Origin: Paucidesulfovibrio longus DSM 6739
GTDB lineage: Bacteria > Desulfobacterota > Desulfovibrionia > Desulfovibrionales > Desulfovibrionaceae
Direction of reading: 5' to 3'
NCBI RefSeq assembly: GCF_000420485.1
Contig: NZ_ATVA01000012.1
Coordinates: 62,001 to 126,000 of the forward strand
DNA: 64,000 nt
Shown here: positions 34,777 through 43,000 of the stretch, piece by piece
How the letters are laid out: every line of letters starts with the position of its first letter
Position numbering within the stretch: the stretch's first letter is position 1
Notes under the pieces: model-generated
Database searches by the model: none
The model's input: only the letters and a program-made list of their open reading frames with translations
What the model was told of the DNA's origin: nothing
Position numbers and translations under genes: made by a program

Positions 34777-37412
34777 GACGTCCCGGCCTGTTCGCCAAGA
34801 CCCTGGGCTTCATGGTGGTCATCTTCGGCGTCATCGCCACGGCGACCTCCGTGCTTTCCGGCTGGCAGACGCACAATCAGCTCACCGAGGAATACGAGTC
34901 CAAGGCCCTGGCCCTGGCCTACAGCATGGCCCAGTCCGACCTGGACAGCATCCTGGACCGGGACGCCGCGGCCGTGCAGTCGCGCATCGACCAATACCTG
35001 CGCATCGACGGCGTGGCCTACGTGCTGGTCACGGACGACAAGGGCGACGTCATCGCCCACACCTTCACCCCGACCATTCCGAAGGAAATCCGCGAGATCG
35101 TGGCCCTGGAAACCAAGCGCACCTTCGAGGGCGGGGAATACGACATCCGCAAGGTGCGCTACGGGAACGTGCAGTCCCTGCACGTGACCATGCCCATACT
35201 CACCGGGCTGGTGGGGTACATCCACATCGGCATGGACATGGGCCTCATCACGGCCTTCATCCGTTCGGCCATCGTCAAGCAGCAGGTCATCACGCTGGTG
35301 CTCTTCTTCACCAGCGTGGCCGTGGCCTGGGCGTTCATGAACAACATCTCGCGTCCGCTGATGAGCCTGCGCGACTACGCCAAGCGCGTGGCCCGCCACG
35401 ACTTCAGCACCCCCATCCACATCGATTCCAAGGACGAGGTGGGGGATCTGGCCGAGGCCATGTCCTCCATGGCCGTGGACATCCGGGAGCTGGTGGACCA
35501 TCTCGAGGAGCGCGTGCGCCAGGCCACCAGCGAGCTGCAACAGGCCAAGGACGAACTGGAGGAAAAGGTCGCCGAGCGCACCAGGGAACTCTCCCGCACC
35601 AACATCCAGCTCAAGATCGAGGTGGCCGAGCGCAAGGTCGTGGGCGAGGCCCTGCGCAAGACCGAACAGAAATACCGCTCCATCTTCGAAAACGCGGTGG
35701 AGGGCATTTATCAGGTCGGGCGGGACGGCCATTTCATCAGCGCCAACCCTTCCCTGGCGCGCATCTACGGCTTCGGCACCTCGGCGGAATTCATGGCGGG
35801 CATGAACGCCTCTCCGGAGAGCTTTTATTTCGACGAGAGCCGCCGGGAGGAGTTTTACCAGACCCTGGAGCAGGAGGGCGAGGTCAAGAATTTCGAGTCG
35901 CGGGTCCGCCGGGGCGACGGCAGGGTCATCTGGATTTCCGAGAACGCGCGGCGCATCGTGGATTCGCGGGGGCGCACCCTGTATTACGAAGGATCGCTGG
36001 AAGACATCACCCTGCGCAAGGAAACCGAAGACCAGCTCATGCACCAGGCGTTTCACGATCCCCTGACGAACCTGCCCAACCGTCTTCTTTTCCAGGACCA
36101 TCTTCAGATGGCCATGGAGCGTTCCCGGCGCAGGCCCGGCTACCTCTTCGCCGTGATCTATCTCGACCTGGACCGCTTCAAGATCATCAACGATTCCCTG
36201 GGGCACGACATCGGCGACAGCCTGCTGCGCACCGTGGCCCAGGTGCTGGTGAACTGCGCCCGGACCATGGACACCGTGGCCCGGTTCGGCGGGGACGAGT
36301 TCGCCATCCTGCTGGAGGAGATCGCCGCGCCCCGCGACGCCATCAAGATCGCCCGGCGCATCCTCGACGAGACCTCCAAGCCCTTCAACCTGGAGGGCAA
36401 CGAGGTCTTCACCTCGGCGAGCCTGGGCATCGTCCTGCACACCCAGGACTACGAGCGGCCCGAAGCGCTCCTGCGCGACGCGGACACGGCCATGTATCGC
36501 GCCAAGGAGCTGGGCAAGTCGCGCTTCAAGGTCTTCAACCAGCGCATGCACGAGCAGGCGCTCCATCTCATGGAGCTGGAGACCGACCTGCGCAAGGCCC
36601 TGGATCAGGACGAGTTCGCCGCCGTGTATCAGCCCATCGTCTCTCTGGAAGACATGAGCATTTCGGGATTCGAGGTGCTGGTGCGCTGGCTGCACCCCAC
36701 GCATGGAATCATCAACCCGGACAGCTTCATTCCCCTGGCCGAGGACACCGGACTGGTCTACGGCATCGACCTCTGCATGCTGGAGACGGCCTGCGCCCAG
36801 GCGGCCCGCTGGAAGGAGCGGTTTCCCGGGCGGTTCTTCGACGCGGAGGAACCCCTGCGCATTTCCCTGAACTTTTCGGGCAAGCACCTCAAGCAGCCTG
36901 TGCTCATTTCCCGCGTGGACGAGGCGTTGACGCGCCATTGCCTGGATCCGGGCATCGTGAACCTGGAAATCACCGAACATACGCTCATGGACAACCCGGC
37001 CCAGGCGGGAGAGATGCTCAACAAGCTCAAGGAAGTGGGCGTGGGCCTGTGCATCGACGACTTCGGCACGGGCTATTCCTCCCTTTCCTACCTGCAACGA
37101 TTCCCCATCGACGTGGTCAAGATCGACCGCAGCTTCGTCATGGGCCTGGAGAACGACCGGGACAGCCGAACCATCGTCAATACCGTGATCTCCTTGGGCC
37201 TCGCCCTGGGGCTCAAGGTGGTTGCCGAGGGGGTGGAAACGCCGCAGCAACTGGACATTCTTCGGCAGGCGGGGTGCCGCTTCGCCCAGGGATTCCTGTT
37301 TTCGCAGCCGGTTTCCGCCGAGGAGGCCGAGCGCATGCTGGCCGAGGGCGGCTCCATGCGTGAGGCGGTCGAGGCCGGGAGAATGGACGAAAAAGCCGGA
37401 GACGAAATATGA
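34773..37412 (+). CDS. HAMP-PAS-GGDEF-EAL c-di-GMP signalling protein
   Basis: An 879-residue membrane protein starting at GTG 34773, which overlaps the previous stop (GTGA) and follows GAGGTGGAG. TM1 (about 8-29) and TM2 (about 170-188) flank a roughly 140-residue periplasmic domain. Then come HAMP (188-245), a coiled coil, a PAS domain (about 300-420), GGDEF with an intact FGGDEF motif (about 505-511) and EAL (about 605-860). The EAL signature is EVL (FEVLVRWLHP), a tolerated variant. Other catalytic residues look intact: LNFSGKHL, EITEHTLM, DDFGTGYSSL, KIDRSFV and AEGVET. It may both make and break c-di-GMP. Likely partner: the co-encoded binding protein. Confidence 0.93.
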   Translation: MRRPGLFAKTLGFMVVIFGVIATATSVLSGWQTHNQLTEEYESKALALAYSMAQSDLDSILDRDAAAVQSRIDQYLRIDGVAYVLVTDDKGDVIAHTFTPTIPKEIREIVALETKRTFEGGEYDIRKVRYGNVQSLHVTMPILTGLVGYIHIGMDMGLITAFIRSAIVKQQVITLVLFFTSVAVAWAFMNNISRPLMSLRDYAKRVARHDFSTPIHIDSKDEVGDLAEAMSSMAVDIRELVDHLEERVRQATSELQQAKDELEEKVAERTRELSRTNIQLKIEVAERKVVGEALRKTEQKYRSIFENAVEGIYQVGRDGHFISANPSLARIYGFGTSAEFMAGMNASPESFYFDESRREEFYQTLEQEGEVKNFESRVRRGDGRVIWISENARRIVDSRGRTLYYEGSLEDITLRKETEDQLMHQAFHDPLTNLPNRLLFQDHLQMAMERSRRRPGYLFAVIYLDLDRFKIINDSLGHDIGDSLLRTVAQVLVNCARTMDTVARFGGDEFAILLEEIAAPRDAIKIARRILDETSKPFNLEGNEVFTSASLGIVLHTQDYERPEALLRDADTAMYRAKELGKSRFKVFNQRMHEQALHLMELETDLRKALDQDEFAAVYQPIVSLEDMSISGFEVLVRWLHPTHGIINPDSFIPLAEDTGLVYGIDLCMLETACAQAARWKERFPGRFFDAEEPLRISLNFSGKHLKQPVLISRVDEALTRHCLDPGIVNLEITEHTLMDNPAQAGEMLNKLKEVGVGLCIDDFGTGYSSLSYLQRFPIDVVKIDRSFVMGLENDRDSRTIVNTVISLGLALGLKVVAEGVETPQQLDILRQAGCRFAQGFLFSQPVSAEEAERMLAEGGSMREAVEAGRMDEKAGDEI

Positions 37413-38158
37413 ACGGACCGGATCAGAACGGCAACGAAGAGCTTTGCGGAGTCTTTTCCATCCGCAAGTCCATGAAGATCGGCACGGGCGCCACCCAAAA
37501 GCGCGTGCAGCAGAGCTTCAACTATCTTGTGCGCGAGCTGGAGGACGGCAACATCGAGATCCAGCCCCTGGGCGAGGATTACGTTCCCCTGGGCAACCGG
37601 GAGATCATCGACCGCGAGCGGCTTCTGGCCGACTACATGCCGGAGCCCGCGCTCTGGCAGGAAAAAGTCCTGCCCAAGATGCGCGAGATCCAGAAGCACC
37701 TGGCCAGGGGGGACAAATACCGCAAGCGGGGCGAAACCTTCACCGCCGAGTATGAATACAACAAGGCCCTGCGCCTGGACGAACGCAACGTGCGCGCCAA
37801 CTTCGGCATCGGCCTCGTCTACCTGGAGCGCGGCGACGCGGAAAAGGCCCACGAAGTCTTCGAACGGGTCGTGGGCATCGAAGCGGCCTTCGAGGACGAC
37901 CACAAGCACCTTTTCAACGAATTCGGCATCAACCTGCGCAAGAGCGGGCTTTTCGACGACGCGGTTCGCTATTACCGCAGGGCGCTGGAGCTGGCCGCCA
38001 GCGATGAGAACCTGCACTACAACCTGGCCCGGGCCTACTACGAGAAGGGCGACCATCCCCACGCGGCCCGGCACCTCAACGCCTGCCTGGCCATGAATCC
38101 GCAGCACGCGGAAGCCAAGAGCTTCCTGGCGAGCCTGCAAAAGCGCGGGCTGGCCTAG
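37409..38158 (+). CDS. TPR-repeat protein
   Basis: A 249-residue cytoplasmic protein overlapping the GGDEF-EAL stop by four bases (ATGA). The N-terminal 80 residues (CGVFSIRKSMKIGTGATQKR, then NYLVRELEDGNIEIQPLGED) are a conserved-looking non-TPR domain. From about residue 90 on there are roughly four tetratricopeptide repeats, such as AEYEYNKALRLDERNVRANFG, FDDAVRYYRRALELAASDEN and HPHAARHLNACLAMNPQHAE. It probably acts as a scaffold or effector in the same signalling circuit. No enzyme motif is seen. The function is inferred from context only. Confidence 0.85.
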   Translation: MNGPDQNGNEELCGVFSIRKSMKIGTGATQKRVQQSFNYLVRELEDGNIEIQPLGEDYVPLGNREIIDRERLLADYMPEPALWQEKVLPKMREIQKHLARGDKYRKRGETFTAEYEYNKALRLDERNVRANFGIGLVYLERGDAEKAHEVFERVVGIEAAFEDDHKHLFNEFGINLRKSGLFDDAVRYYRRALELAASDENLHYNLARAYYEKGDHPHAARHLNACLAMNPQHAEAKSFLASLQKRGLA

Positions 38159-38167
38159 CTGGTCGCC

Positions 38168-39676
38168 ATGTCCGCCAACGCTCCGGCCCATCCCGCGTCC
38201 GGCGCGGACCGTTTTTTCGCAGAATCCCCGACGCCGGGGCCGCGCGGCCTGCTCATCGCAGGAACCCGTTCCGGCTGCGGCAAGACCTCGGTCAGCCTCG
38301 GCATCATGGCCGCCCTGGCCCGGCGCGGCCTGGACGTGCGGCCCTTCAAGGCCGGACCCGACTTCATCGACCCCCTGCACCACGGAGCCGCCGCGGGACG
38401 CCCCTCGCACAACCTCGACGGCTGGATGCTCACGCGCGATTGCGTGCGGGGCATTTTTTCCCGTGGCGCGCGCGGAGGCGACGCCGCCGTGGTCGAGGGC
38501 GTCATGGGCCTTTTCGACGGGGCTTCGGGCCGGGACGAAAGCGGCTCCTCGGCTCAGCTCGCAAAGTGGCTCGGCCTGCCCGTGCTGCTCGTGGCCGACG
38601 CCTCCTCCCTGGCGCGTTCCGCCGCGGCCCTGGTCGGCGGCTACGCCCGCTTCGACCCGGACCTGCGGTTCGCCGGGGTGGTGCTCAACCGCGTGGGCAG
38701 CGCCCGCCACGAGGAACTCCTGCGCGAGGCCCTGGAGTCCGTGCCCGAACTGCCGCTCCTGGGCTGCCTGCCGCGCGCGCAGGGACTGGAGCTGCCGTCG
38801 CGGCATTTGGGGCTGGTCACGCCGGATTTTCCGGCGCAGGGAGCGGGGCGACGGAATGCTTCGGAACGCGGGAACAGCGATGCGGGGCAGGAATGGGATG
38901 CAGGGGTCTATGGACGGCTGGCCGACTGGGTCGAGGCCCATTTGGACCTGGACGCCCTCCTGGCGGGACTTCCGGGCCTCAAGCCCGCGCGGCGCGATGC
39001 GGAACCCGAAGGCGCGGGCACAACAGGCAAGGTGCGCCTGGGAGTGGCCAGGGACGAGGCCTTCTGCTTCTGCTACGCGGAAAACCTGCGCCTGCTGGAG
39101 CGGGCGGGCGCGGAGATCGTCTTTTTTTCCCCCCTGCGGGAAACGCGACTGCCTTTCGGGCTGCACGGGCTCTACCTGCCCGGGGGCTACCCCGAACTCC
39201 ATGCCGACAAGCTGGAGGCCAACGCTTCCATGCGCGACGACGTGCGTTCTTTCTGCGCAGCGGGGCGGCCGGTCTATGCGGAATGCGGCGGGTTTCTCTA
39301 CCTGCTGGCGGAGCTGGGGGAGGCCGGAGTCGGCCCGACGCGCGCCATGTGCGGCGTCTATCCCGGCCGGGCGGTCATGCGTGACCGTTTTCGCGCCCTG
39401 GGCTACCGCGAAGCGCGCCTGACCCTGGACACGCCGCTGGGCCGGGCCGGATCGATCGCGCGGGGGCACGAGTTCCACTACTCCGAGCTGGACGGGGAGC
39501 CGGGAGGGCGGAGCGCCTACGCGGTCGCGGACCGCCTGGGACGCCGCACGGAAGCGGGCGGCTGGCTCGCCGGACCGGGCGGCAACGTGCTCGGCTCTTA
39601 CGTGCATCTGCATTTCGGATCCAACCCGTTGCTCGCGGAGGTGTTCGTCAGGCGCTGCGCGGGCAACGACGCATAA
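38168..39676 (+). CDS. cbiA: Cobyrinate a,c-diamide synthase
   Basis: A 502-residue amidotransferase of cobalamin synthesis that amidates the a and c carboxyls of cobyrinate using glutamine and ATP. The N-terminal dethiobiotin-synthetase-like domain has GTRSGCGKTSVSLGIM (P-loop, about residues 32-47) and RPFKAGPDFIDP. The C-terminal class I-like glutaminase domain has GLYLPGGYPELHA and YAECGGFLYL, where the Cys is the nucleophile, and ends HEFHYSEL...VLGSYVHLHFG. Slightly longer than typical. The start ATG is ten bases after the TPR stop with a weak ribosome site. Confidence 0.94.
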   Translation: MSANAPAHPASGADRFFAESPTPGPRGLLIAGTRSGCGKTSVSLGIMAALARRGLDVRPFKAGPDFIDPLHHGAAAGRPSHNLDGWMLTRDCVRGIFSRGARGGDAAVVEGVMGLFDGASGRDESGSSAQLAKWLGLPVLLVADASSLARSAAALVGGYARFDPDLRFAGVVLNRVGSARHEELLREALESVPELPLLGCLPRAQGLELPSRHLGLVTPDFPAQGAGRRNASERGNSDAGQEWDAGVYGRLADWVEAHLDLDALLAGLPGLKPARRDAEPEGAGTTGKVRLGVARDEAFCFCYAENLRLLERAGAEIVFFSPLRETRLPFGLHGLYLPGGYPELHADKLEANASMRDDVRSFCAAGRPVYAECGGFLYLLAELGEAGVGPTRAMCGVYPGRAVMRDRFRALGYREARLTLDTPLGRAGSIARGHEFHYSELDGEPGGRSAYAVADRLGRRTEAGGWLAGPGGNVLGSYVHLHFGSNPLLAEVFVRRCAGNDA

Positions 39677-40046
39677 CCCCGGTTTTCCGAAACAACGCCG
39701 CCGTACCGGGCGTGCATGAGGTCTTGTCCGCGTTGCAGGGGATTGCCCCTGGGCGCGGCGTCGCTCTTTCGGGCTGCTGCTGACGCGCCCCGTGCAGGGC
39801 GAAGCACCTGTCATCCATGTTCTTTTCTGGGCGGACGGTTCGGCCGGACCGCACTATGCTGCCGTACAACAGCTTCTATTCTATGGGCGGTGCACGGTTT
39901 CCGCTTGTGAAAGACTACGTTTCTTCGCTTGACAAGCACCTCTTGAATAAAGCAATGCTATCGCAACTATGCTTTTTGCTGATGAATAAAGGCGACCGAA
40001 CGGCAGATGTGTGCTTTACTTGTAATGCTGCTCCCGGAGACAATGC
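39677..40046 (+). other. Intergenic region turning AT-rich toward the STAS-like gene
   Basis: The first 150 bases are GC-rich with no clear gene; the rest is markedly AT-richer. TTGACA occurs at 39930, without a well-placed -10 box. The ORF from 39817 lacks a ribosome site and overlaps the better-supported 40047 gene out of frame, so I leave it out. No RNA gene is recognised. Confidence 0.35.
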
Positions 40047-40418
40047 GTGCGCTTTGAAGTGCGGCATCATATCGAAGAGAACGTGTTGGTCATCGAGGTC
40101 AGCGGTGATCTGAGCACGTACGCTGCCTCCGAACGCCTGCTGGAAGAGAACCGGGCGCTGATGAGGGCCAGTGGAAAGACGCGGGTGCTCATCGACATGG
40201 GAAGCGTTGAGAAACGGCTGGAAGTCGGCGACGCCTTTTTCTTCGTGCGGAACGTTCCCGCACTGGAAAAGCACTACCGCTGCGCGTTTCTGGACCGGCC
40301 CGCGTACCGTGACTATTCGCTCTACTATGAAGCCACGGCCAAGAACGCGGGGCACGACTTCAAGGTGTTTTTCGACCGTTCCGAAGCGTTGCAATGGCTG
40401 CGGAGCGAGAAGGGATGA
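40047..40418 (+). CDS. STAS/SpoIIAA-like small protein
   Basis: A 123-residue protein starting at GTG 40047, with GGAG seven bases upstream. Its pattern, NVLVIEVSGDLSTYAASERLLEENRALMRASGKTRVLIDM, is the beta-alpha-beta layout of a STAS or SpoIIAA-like domain, with VRNVPALEKHYRCAFLDRP and FFDRSEALQWL in the second half. Such proteins sit in cytoplasmic regulatory or transporter-linked roles. No phosphoacceptor Ser in the classical DxSG(ILV) context is visible, so partner-switching is not indicated. Family assignment is by fold pattern and uncertain. Confidence 0.6.
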   Translation: MRFEVRHHIEENVLVIEVSGDLSTYAASERLLEENRALMRASGKTRVLIDMGSVEKRLEVGDAFFFVRNVPALEKHYRCAFLDRPAYRDYSLYYEATAKNAGHDFKVFFDRSEALQWLRSEKG

Positions 40419-40463
40419 TTTTCGGAAGGGAGGCTGCCGGGGCGCCTGGAGATGCGGTGCGGC

Positions 40464-41012
40464 TCAGCGCACCTCGAGCAGCGGGAGCAGTTTCGCCGTC
40501 GGCAGGACGCGGATCGCCGATTCCGGCGTGATCAATTCTTCCCAGACCCAGTTGTGATGGCGGATGACCTCTTCGGCGTCGAGATGCGGGCGGTCCGCCG
40601 TGGTGTGGGCGTCCGAGGCCGCAAAGACCTCGTAGCCCAGGCTCGCGGCGGCGCGCAGGGTCGTGTCCACGCAGAAGTCCGTGCAGCATCCGGCCAGGAC
40701 GAGCCGGCTCGCGCCGAGTCCCTGCAACACGGCGTGCAGATTGGTGCGGCAGAAAGCGTCGCAGGCGGCCTTGTCCACCACGGGGTCGCTGTCCGCGCGG
40801 TCCAGGTCCGGCAGGATTTCCCAGCCGGGCGTTCCCGGTTCCAGGCTTTCCCCCGGTCTGCCCGCGTGGCGAACGAAAACGACGGGCGTGGCGCTTTTCC
40901 GGGCGGCCCGGATCAGCTCGTTGATGCGGCGCACCACGCCCCGCGCGTCGAAGCGCGGCGTCTGCGGCGAGAACAATCCCGCCTGCATGTCGATGACCAG
41001 CAGCGCGAACAT
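40464..41012 (-). CDS. Isochorismatase-family cysteine hydrolase
   Basis: A 182-residue hydrolase. The catalytic triad of the family is visible: D8 (LLVIDMQ), K81 (VVDKAACDAF) and Cys114 in GCCTDFCVDTT. The middle has TPVVFVRHAG. Substrates in this family include isochorismate, nicotinamide and N-carbamoyl compounds; the sequence does not decide. It begins eight bases after the purN stop, so the two are co-transcribed. Start is the ATG at 41012; longer in-frame starts overlap purN. Confidence 0.88.
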   Translation of the reverse strand: MFALLVIDMQAGLFSPQTPRFDARGVVRRINELIRAARKSATPVVFVRHAGRPGESLEPGTPGWEILPDLDRADSDPVVDKAACDAFCRTNLHAVLQGLGASRLVLAGCCTDFCVDTTLRAAASLGYEVFAASDAHTTADRPHLDAEEVIRHHNWVWEELITPESAIRVLPTAKLLPLLEVR

Positions 41013-41020
41013 GGCGCTTG

Positions 41021-41695
41021 CTAGAAGCCCTGTTCCAGCGCGGGGCTGACAAGCGCGTTTTCCGGCGCGGGCGCCGGAGGCCTGCCCGCGTCCCGGAGCG
41101 TGACGTGGCGGCCTTCCACCCGCAGGCGGCCCTCGGCCAGCCACTGGATCGCCTGGGGGTAGATGCGGTGTTCCAGGGCCAGGATGCGCCCGCCCAGGGC
41201 ATCGCCGCCTTCGCCGGGAAAGGCGGGCACCGCCGCCTGAATGATCACCGGGCCATGATCCATCTTCTCATCCACGAAATGCACGGTGCAGCCGGAAATG
41301 CGCACGCCGTAGTCCGCGGCGTCGGCCTGGCCGTGCACGCCCGGAAAGCTGGGCAGCAGGGCGGGATGGATGTTCACGACGCGGCCCGGAAAGGCGTTCA
41401 GGAATTCCGTCGTCAGGATGCGCATGAACCCGGCGCAGACCACTGTTTCGGCTCCGGCTTCGCGGATGGCCCGGACCATCTCGGCGTCGAAGGCTTCGCG
41501 CGAGGGATAGTCCGTGTGATCCAGGGCCAGGGCGGGGATGTTGTGGTTGCGCGCGCGCAGCAGGCCGTAGGCGTCCGGCTTGTTGGAGAGCACGAGCTTG
41601 ATCTCGGCGTCCAGCGCTCCGGATTCGATGCGGTCGATGATGGATTGCAGGTTCGAGCCGCTGCCGGAAACCAGGACGGCGATGGGAAGGGCCAT
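41021..41695 (-). CDS. purN: Phosphoribosylglycinamide formyltransferase
   Basis: A 224-residue enzyme that transfers a formyl group from 10-formyl-THF to GAR in purine synthesis. It opens PIAVLVSGSGSNLQSIID, then has VVNIHPALLPSFPG with the catalytic Asn-His pair and VDEKMDHGPVI with the catalytic Asp. AAGGAG stands seven bases before the ATG. The C-terminal 20 residues, PAPAPENALVSPALEQGF, are an extra tail. Followed directly by the isochorismatase-family gene. Confidence 0.95.
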   Translation of the reverse strand: MALPIAVLVSGSGSNLQSIIDRIESGALDAEIKLVLSNKPDAYGLLRARNHNIPALALDHTDYPSREAFDAEMVRAIREAGAETVVCAGFMRILTTEFLNAFPGRVVNIHPALLPSFPGVHGQADAADYGVRISGCTVHFVDEKMDHGPVIIQAAVPAFPGEGGDALGGRILALEHRIYPQAIQWLAEGRLRVEGRHVTLRDAGRPPAPAPENALVSPALEQGF

Positions 41696-41803
41696 GTTCG
41701 CTCCTTGCGTTGACGTTGCCGCTTCCTCTTACCCGTCAAGCCCCAGGGCCGCAAGAGTCGCCAGGAGCAGTTTCCCGCGCCGGGCCGGGCGATTTCCGCT
41801 GCC

Positions 41804-42865
41804 CTACGGCCTGCGCCCCAGGAGCATCCGCGTTTCCGGGCCAGCAGGCAGGCTGCGAAGGTCCGTGAAGCCCGCCCGCGTGAGCCATCCGCGCGCTTCG
41901 GTTTCGGTATAGGCGTCGCCCGCCTCGGTGTTCACGAGCATGTTCAACGCGAAAACAGCGCCGAAGGCCGGCTCGGTGCGGCTTTCGTCCATGAGGAAGT
42001 CCACGAGGGCCAGCGAGCCGCCGGGACGCAGCACCGCGAAGCAGCGCCGGACCAGTTCCGCGCATTGCTCCGGGCCGAACATGTGCGCGATGGCCGAGAC
42101 GAAGACGAGGTCGTAGAAACCGCCGGACGGGTCCATTTCTCCGAGCTCGCCGCCGGGAATCCAGTCCGCAGCGGTCCAGTCCGGGACGAGCATGTCGCCG
42201 GGAAGGGCGGAGATGCGCCCGGCAAGACCGGCCTCCCGCACATAGTCCTCGGTCAGCCGGGCGACTTCCGGCAAATCAAGGACCACGGCGTGCAGTCCCG
42301 GTTCGGCCCGGCACATGGCCATGGAATAGACCCCGGAACCGCCGCCCACGTCCAGCGCGCGGCGCGCTCCCGCCAGCGGCAGCCTGGACGCCAGGGCGTC
42401 CGTTCCTGCCTTGGCCCTGGAGTGCATGGCCGCGATGAAATGCCTGCGCCGCGTGTCGTCGTCGAAGTGCGGATCAAGCACGCTTCCGCCGCGGCGCACG
42501 GCCTGGGTCAGGGTGCCCCAGTTGGCGTAGAGGTTGGAGAGATGTCCCAGGGACATCTGTTTCGGGCTCTCGGCGGAGAGCAGCTCAAAGGCCGTGTCCG
42601 TGGCGCGGTAGGCGTCGTCCTTCTTGGCTGCGAGGCCCAGGGCCGCGAGCGCGCCCAGAAGCCGGTCCAGGCCGCGAACGTCCACTCCGGGCGAATCGCT
42701 CCCCGGCGCCGTCAGCCTGGGCGCGAGGTCCGAGGCGCGCCGCCACTCCCGGCCCAGATGCGTGAACAGGTCCAGGTCCGAGGCCGTGAGCAGCACCCGG
42801 CTGCGCTGAAAGGCCGAGGCCAGGGCGCGGATGTCGTCGGCGGTGGCGGGAGTGTGGTCGGACAT
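41804..42865 (-). CDS. O-methyltransferase-like SAM-dependent methyltransferase
   Basis: A 353-residue protein with the two-part layout of small-molecule O-methyltransferases. An N-terminal helical dimerisation/winged-helix domain (LLTASDLDLFTHLG..., AAKKDDAYRATDTAFELL) precedes the catalytic domain with LDVGGGSGVYSMAMC (motif I), HAVVLDLPEVARL and VRRCFAVLRPGGSLALVDF. Known relatives methylate hydroxyls of secondary metabolites or quinone-like substrates; the substrate is unknown. AAGGAG lies six bases before the ATG at 42865, and in-frame ATG 13 codons earlier lacks one. Confidence 0.85.
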   Translation of the reverse strand: MSDHTPATADDIRALASAFQRSRVLLTASDLDLFTHLGREWRRASDLAPRLTAPGSDSPGVDVRGLDRLLGALAALGLAAKKDDAYRATDTAFELLSAESPKQMSLGHLSNLYANWGTLTQAVRRGGSVLDPHFDDDTRRRHFIAAMHSRAKAGTDALASRLPLAGARRALDVGGGSGVYSMAMCRAEPGLHAVVLDLPEVARLTEDYVREAGLAGRISALPGDMLVPDWTAADWIPGGELGEMDPSGGFYDLVFVSAIAHMFGPEQCAELVRRCFAVLRPGGSLALVDFLMDESRTEPAFGAVFALNMLVNTEAGDAYTETEARGWLTRAGFTDLRSLPAGPETRMLLGRRP

Positions 42866-42939
42866 GGCTGCTCCTTGGTTCGGGGTGCGGATTCCCCCAA
42901 GCATACCATTTCGCGCCGCGAGTTCAAGAACGCCGCACG

Positions 42940-42972
42940 CAAAAGCCCCGGCAACGCGAACGCTGCCGGGGC
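42940..42972 (-). terminator. Terminator of cobA-hemD
   Basis: GCCCCGGCAACG pairs with CGCTGCCGGGGC (one mismatch) across CGAA. On the minus strand TTTTG follows. Confidence 0.75.
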
Positions 42973-43000
42973 CGGTGAGTTCTTTCTGTCCGCTCCGAGG

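Noticed and set aside
34713-37250. An 845-residue minus-strand open frame across the GGDEF-EAL gene
   Set aside because: Antisense shadow frame with low-complexity His/Glu/Gly composition and no start signal.
39817-40113. A 98-residue plus-strand frame
   Set aside because: It overlaps the GTG-started STAS-like gene out of frame and lacks a ribosome site.
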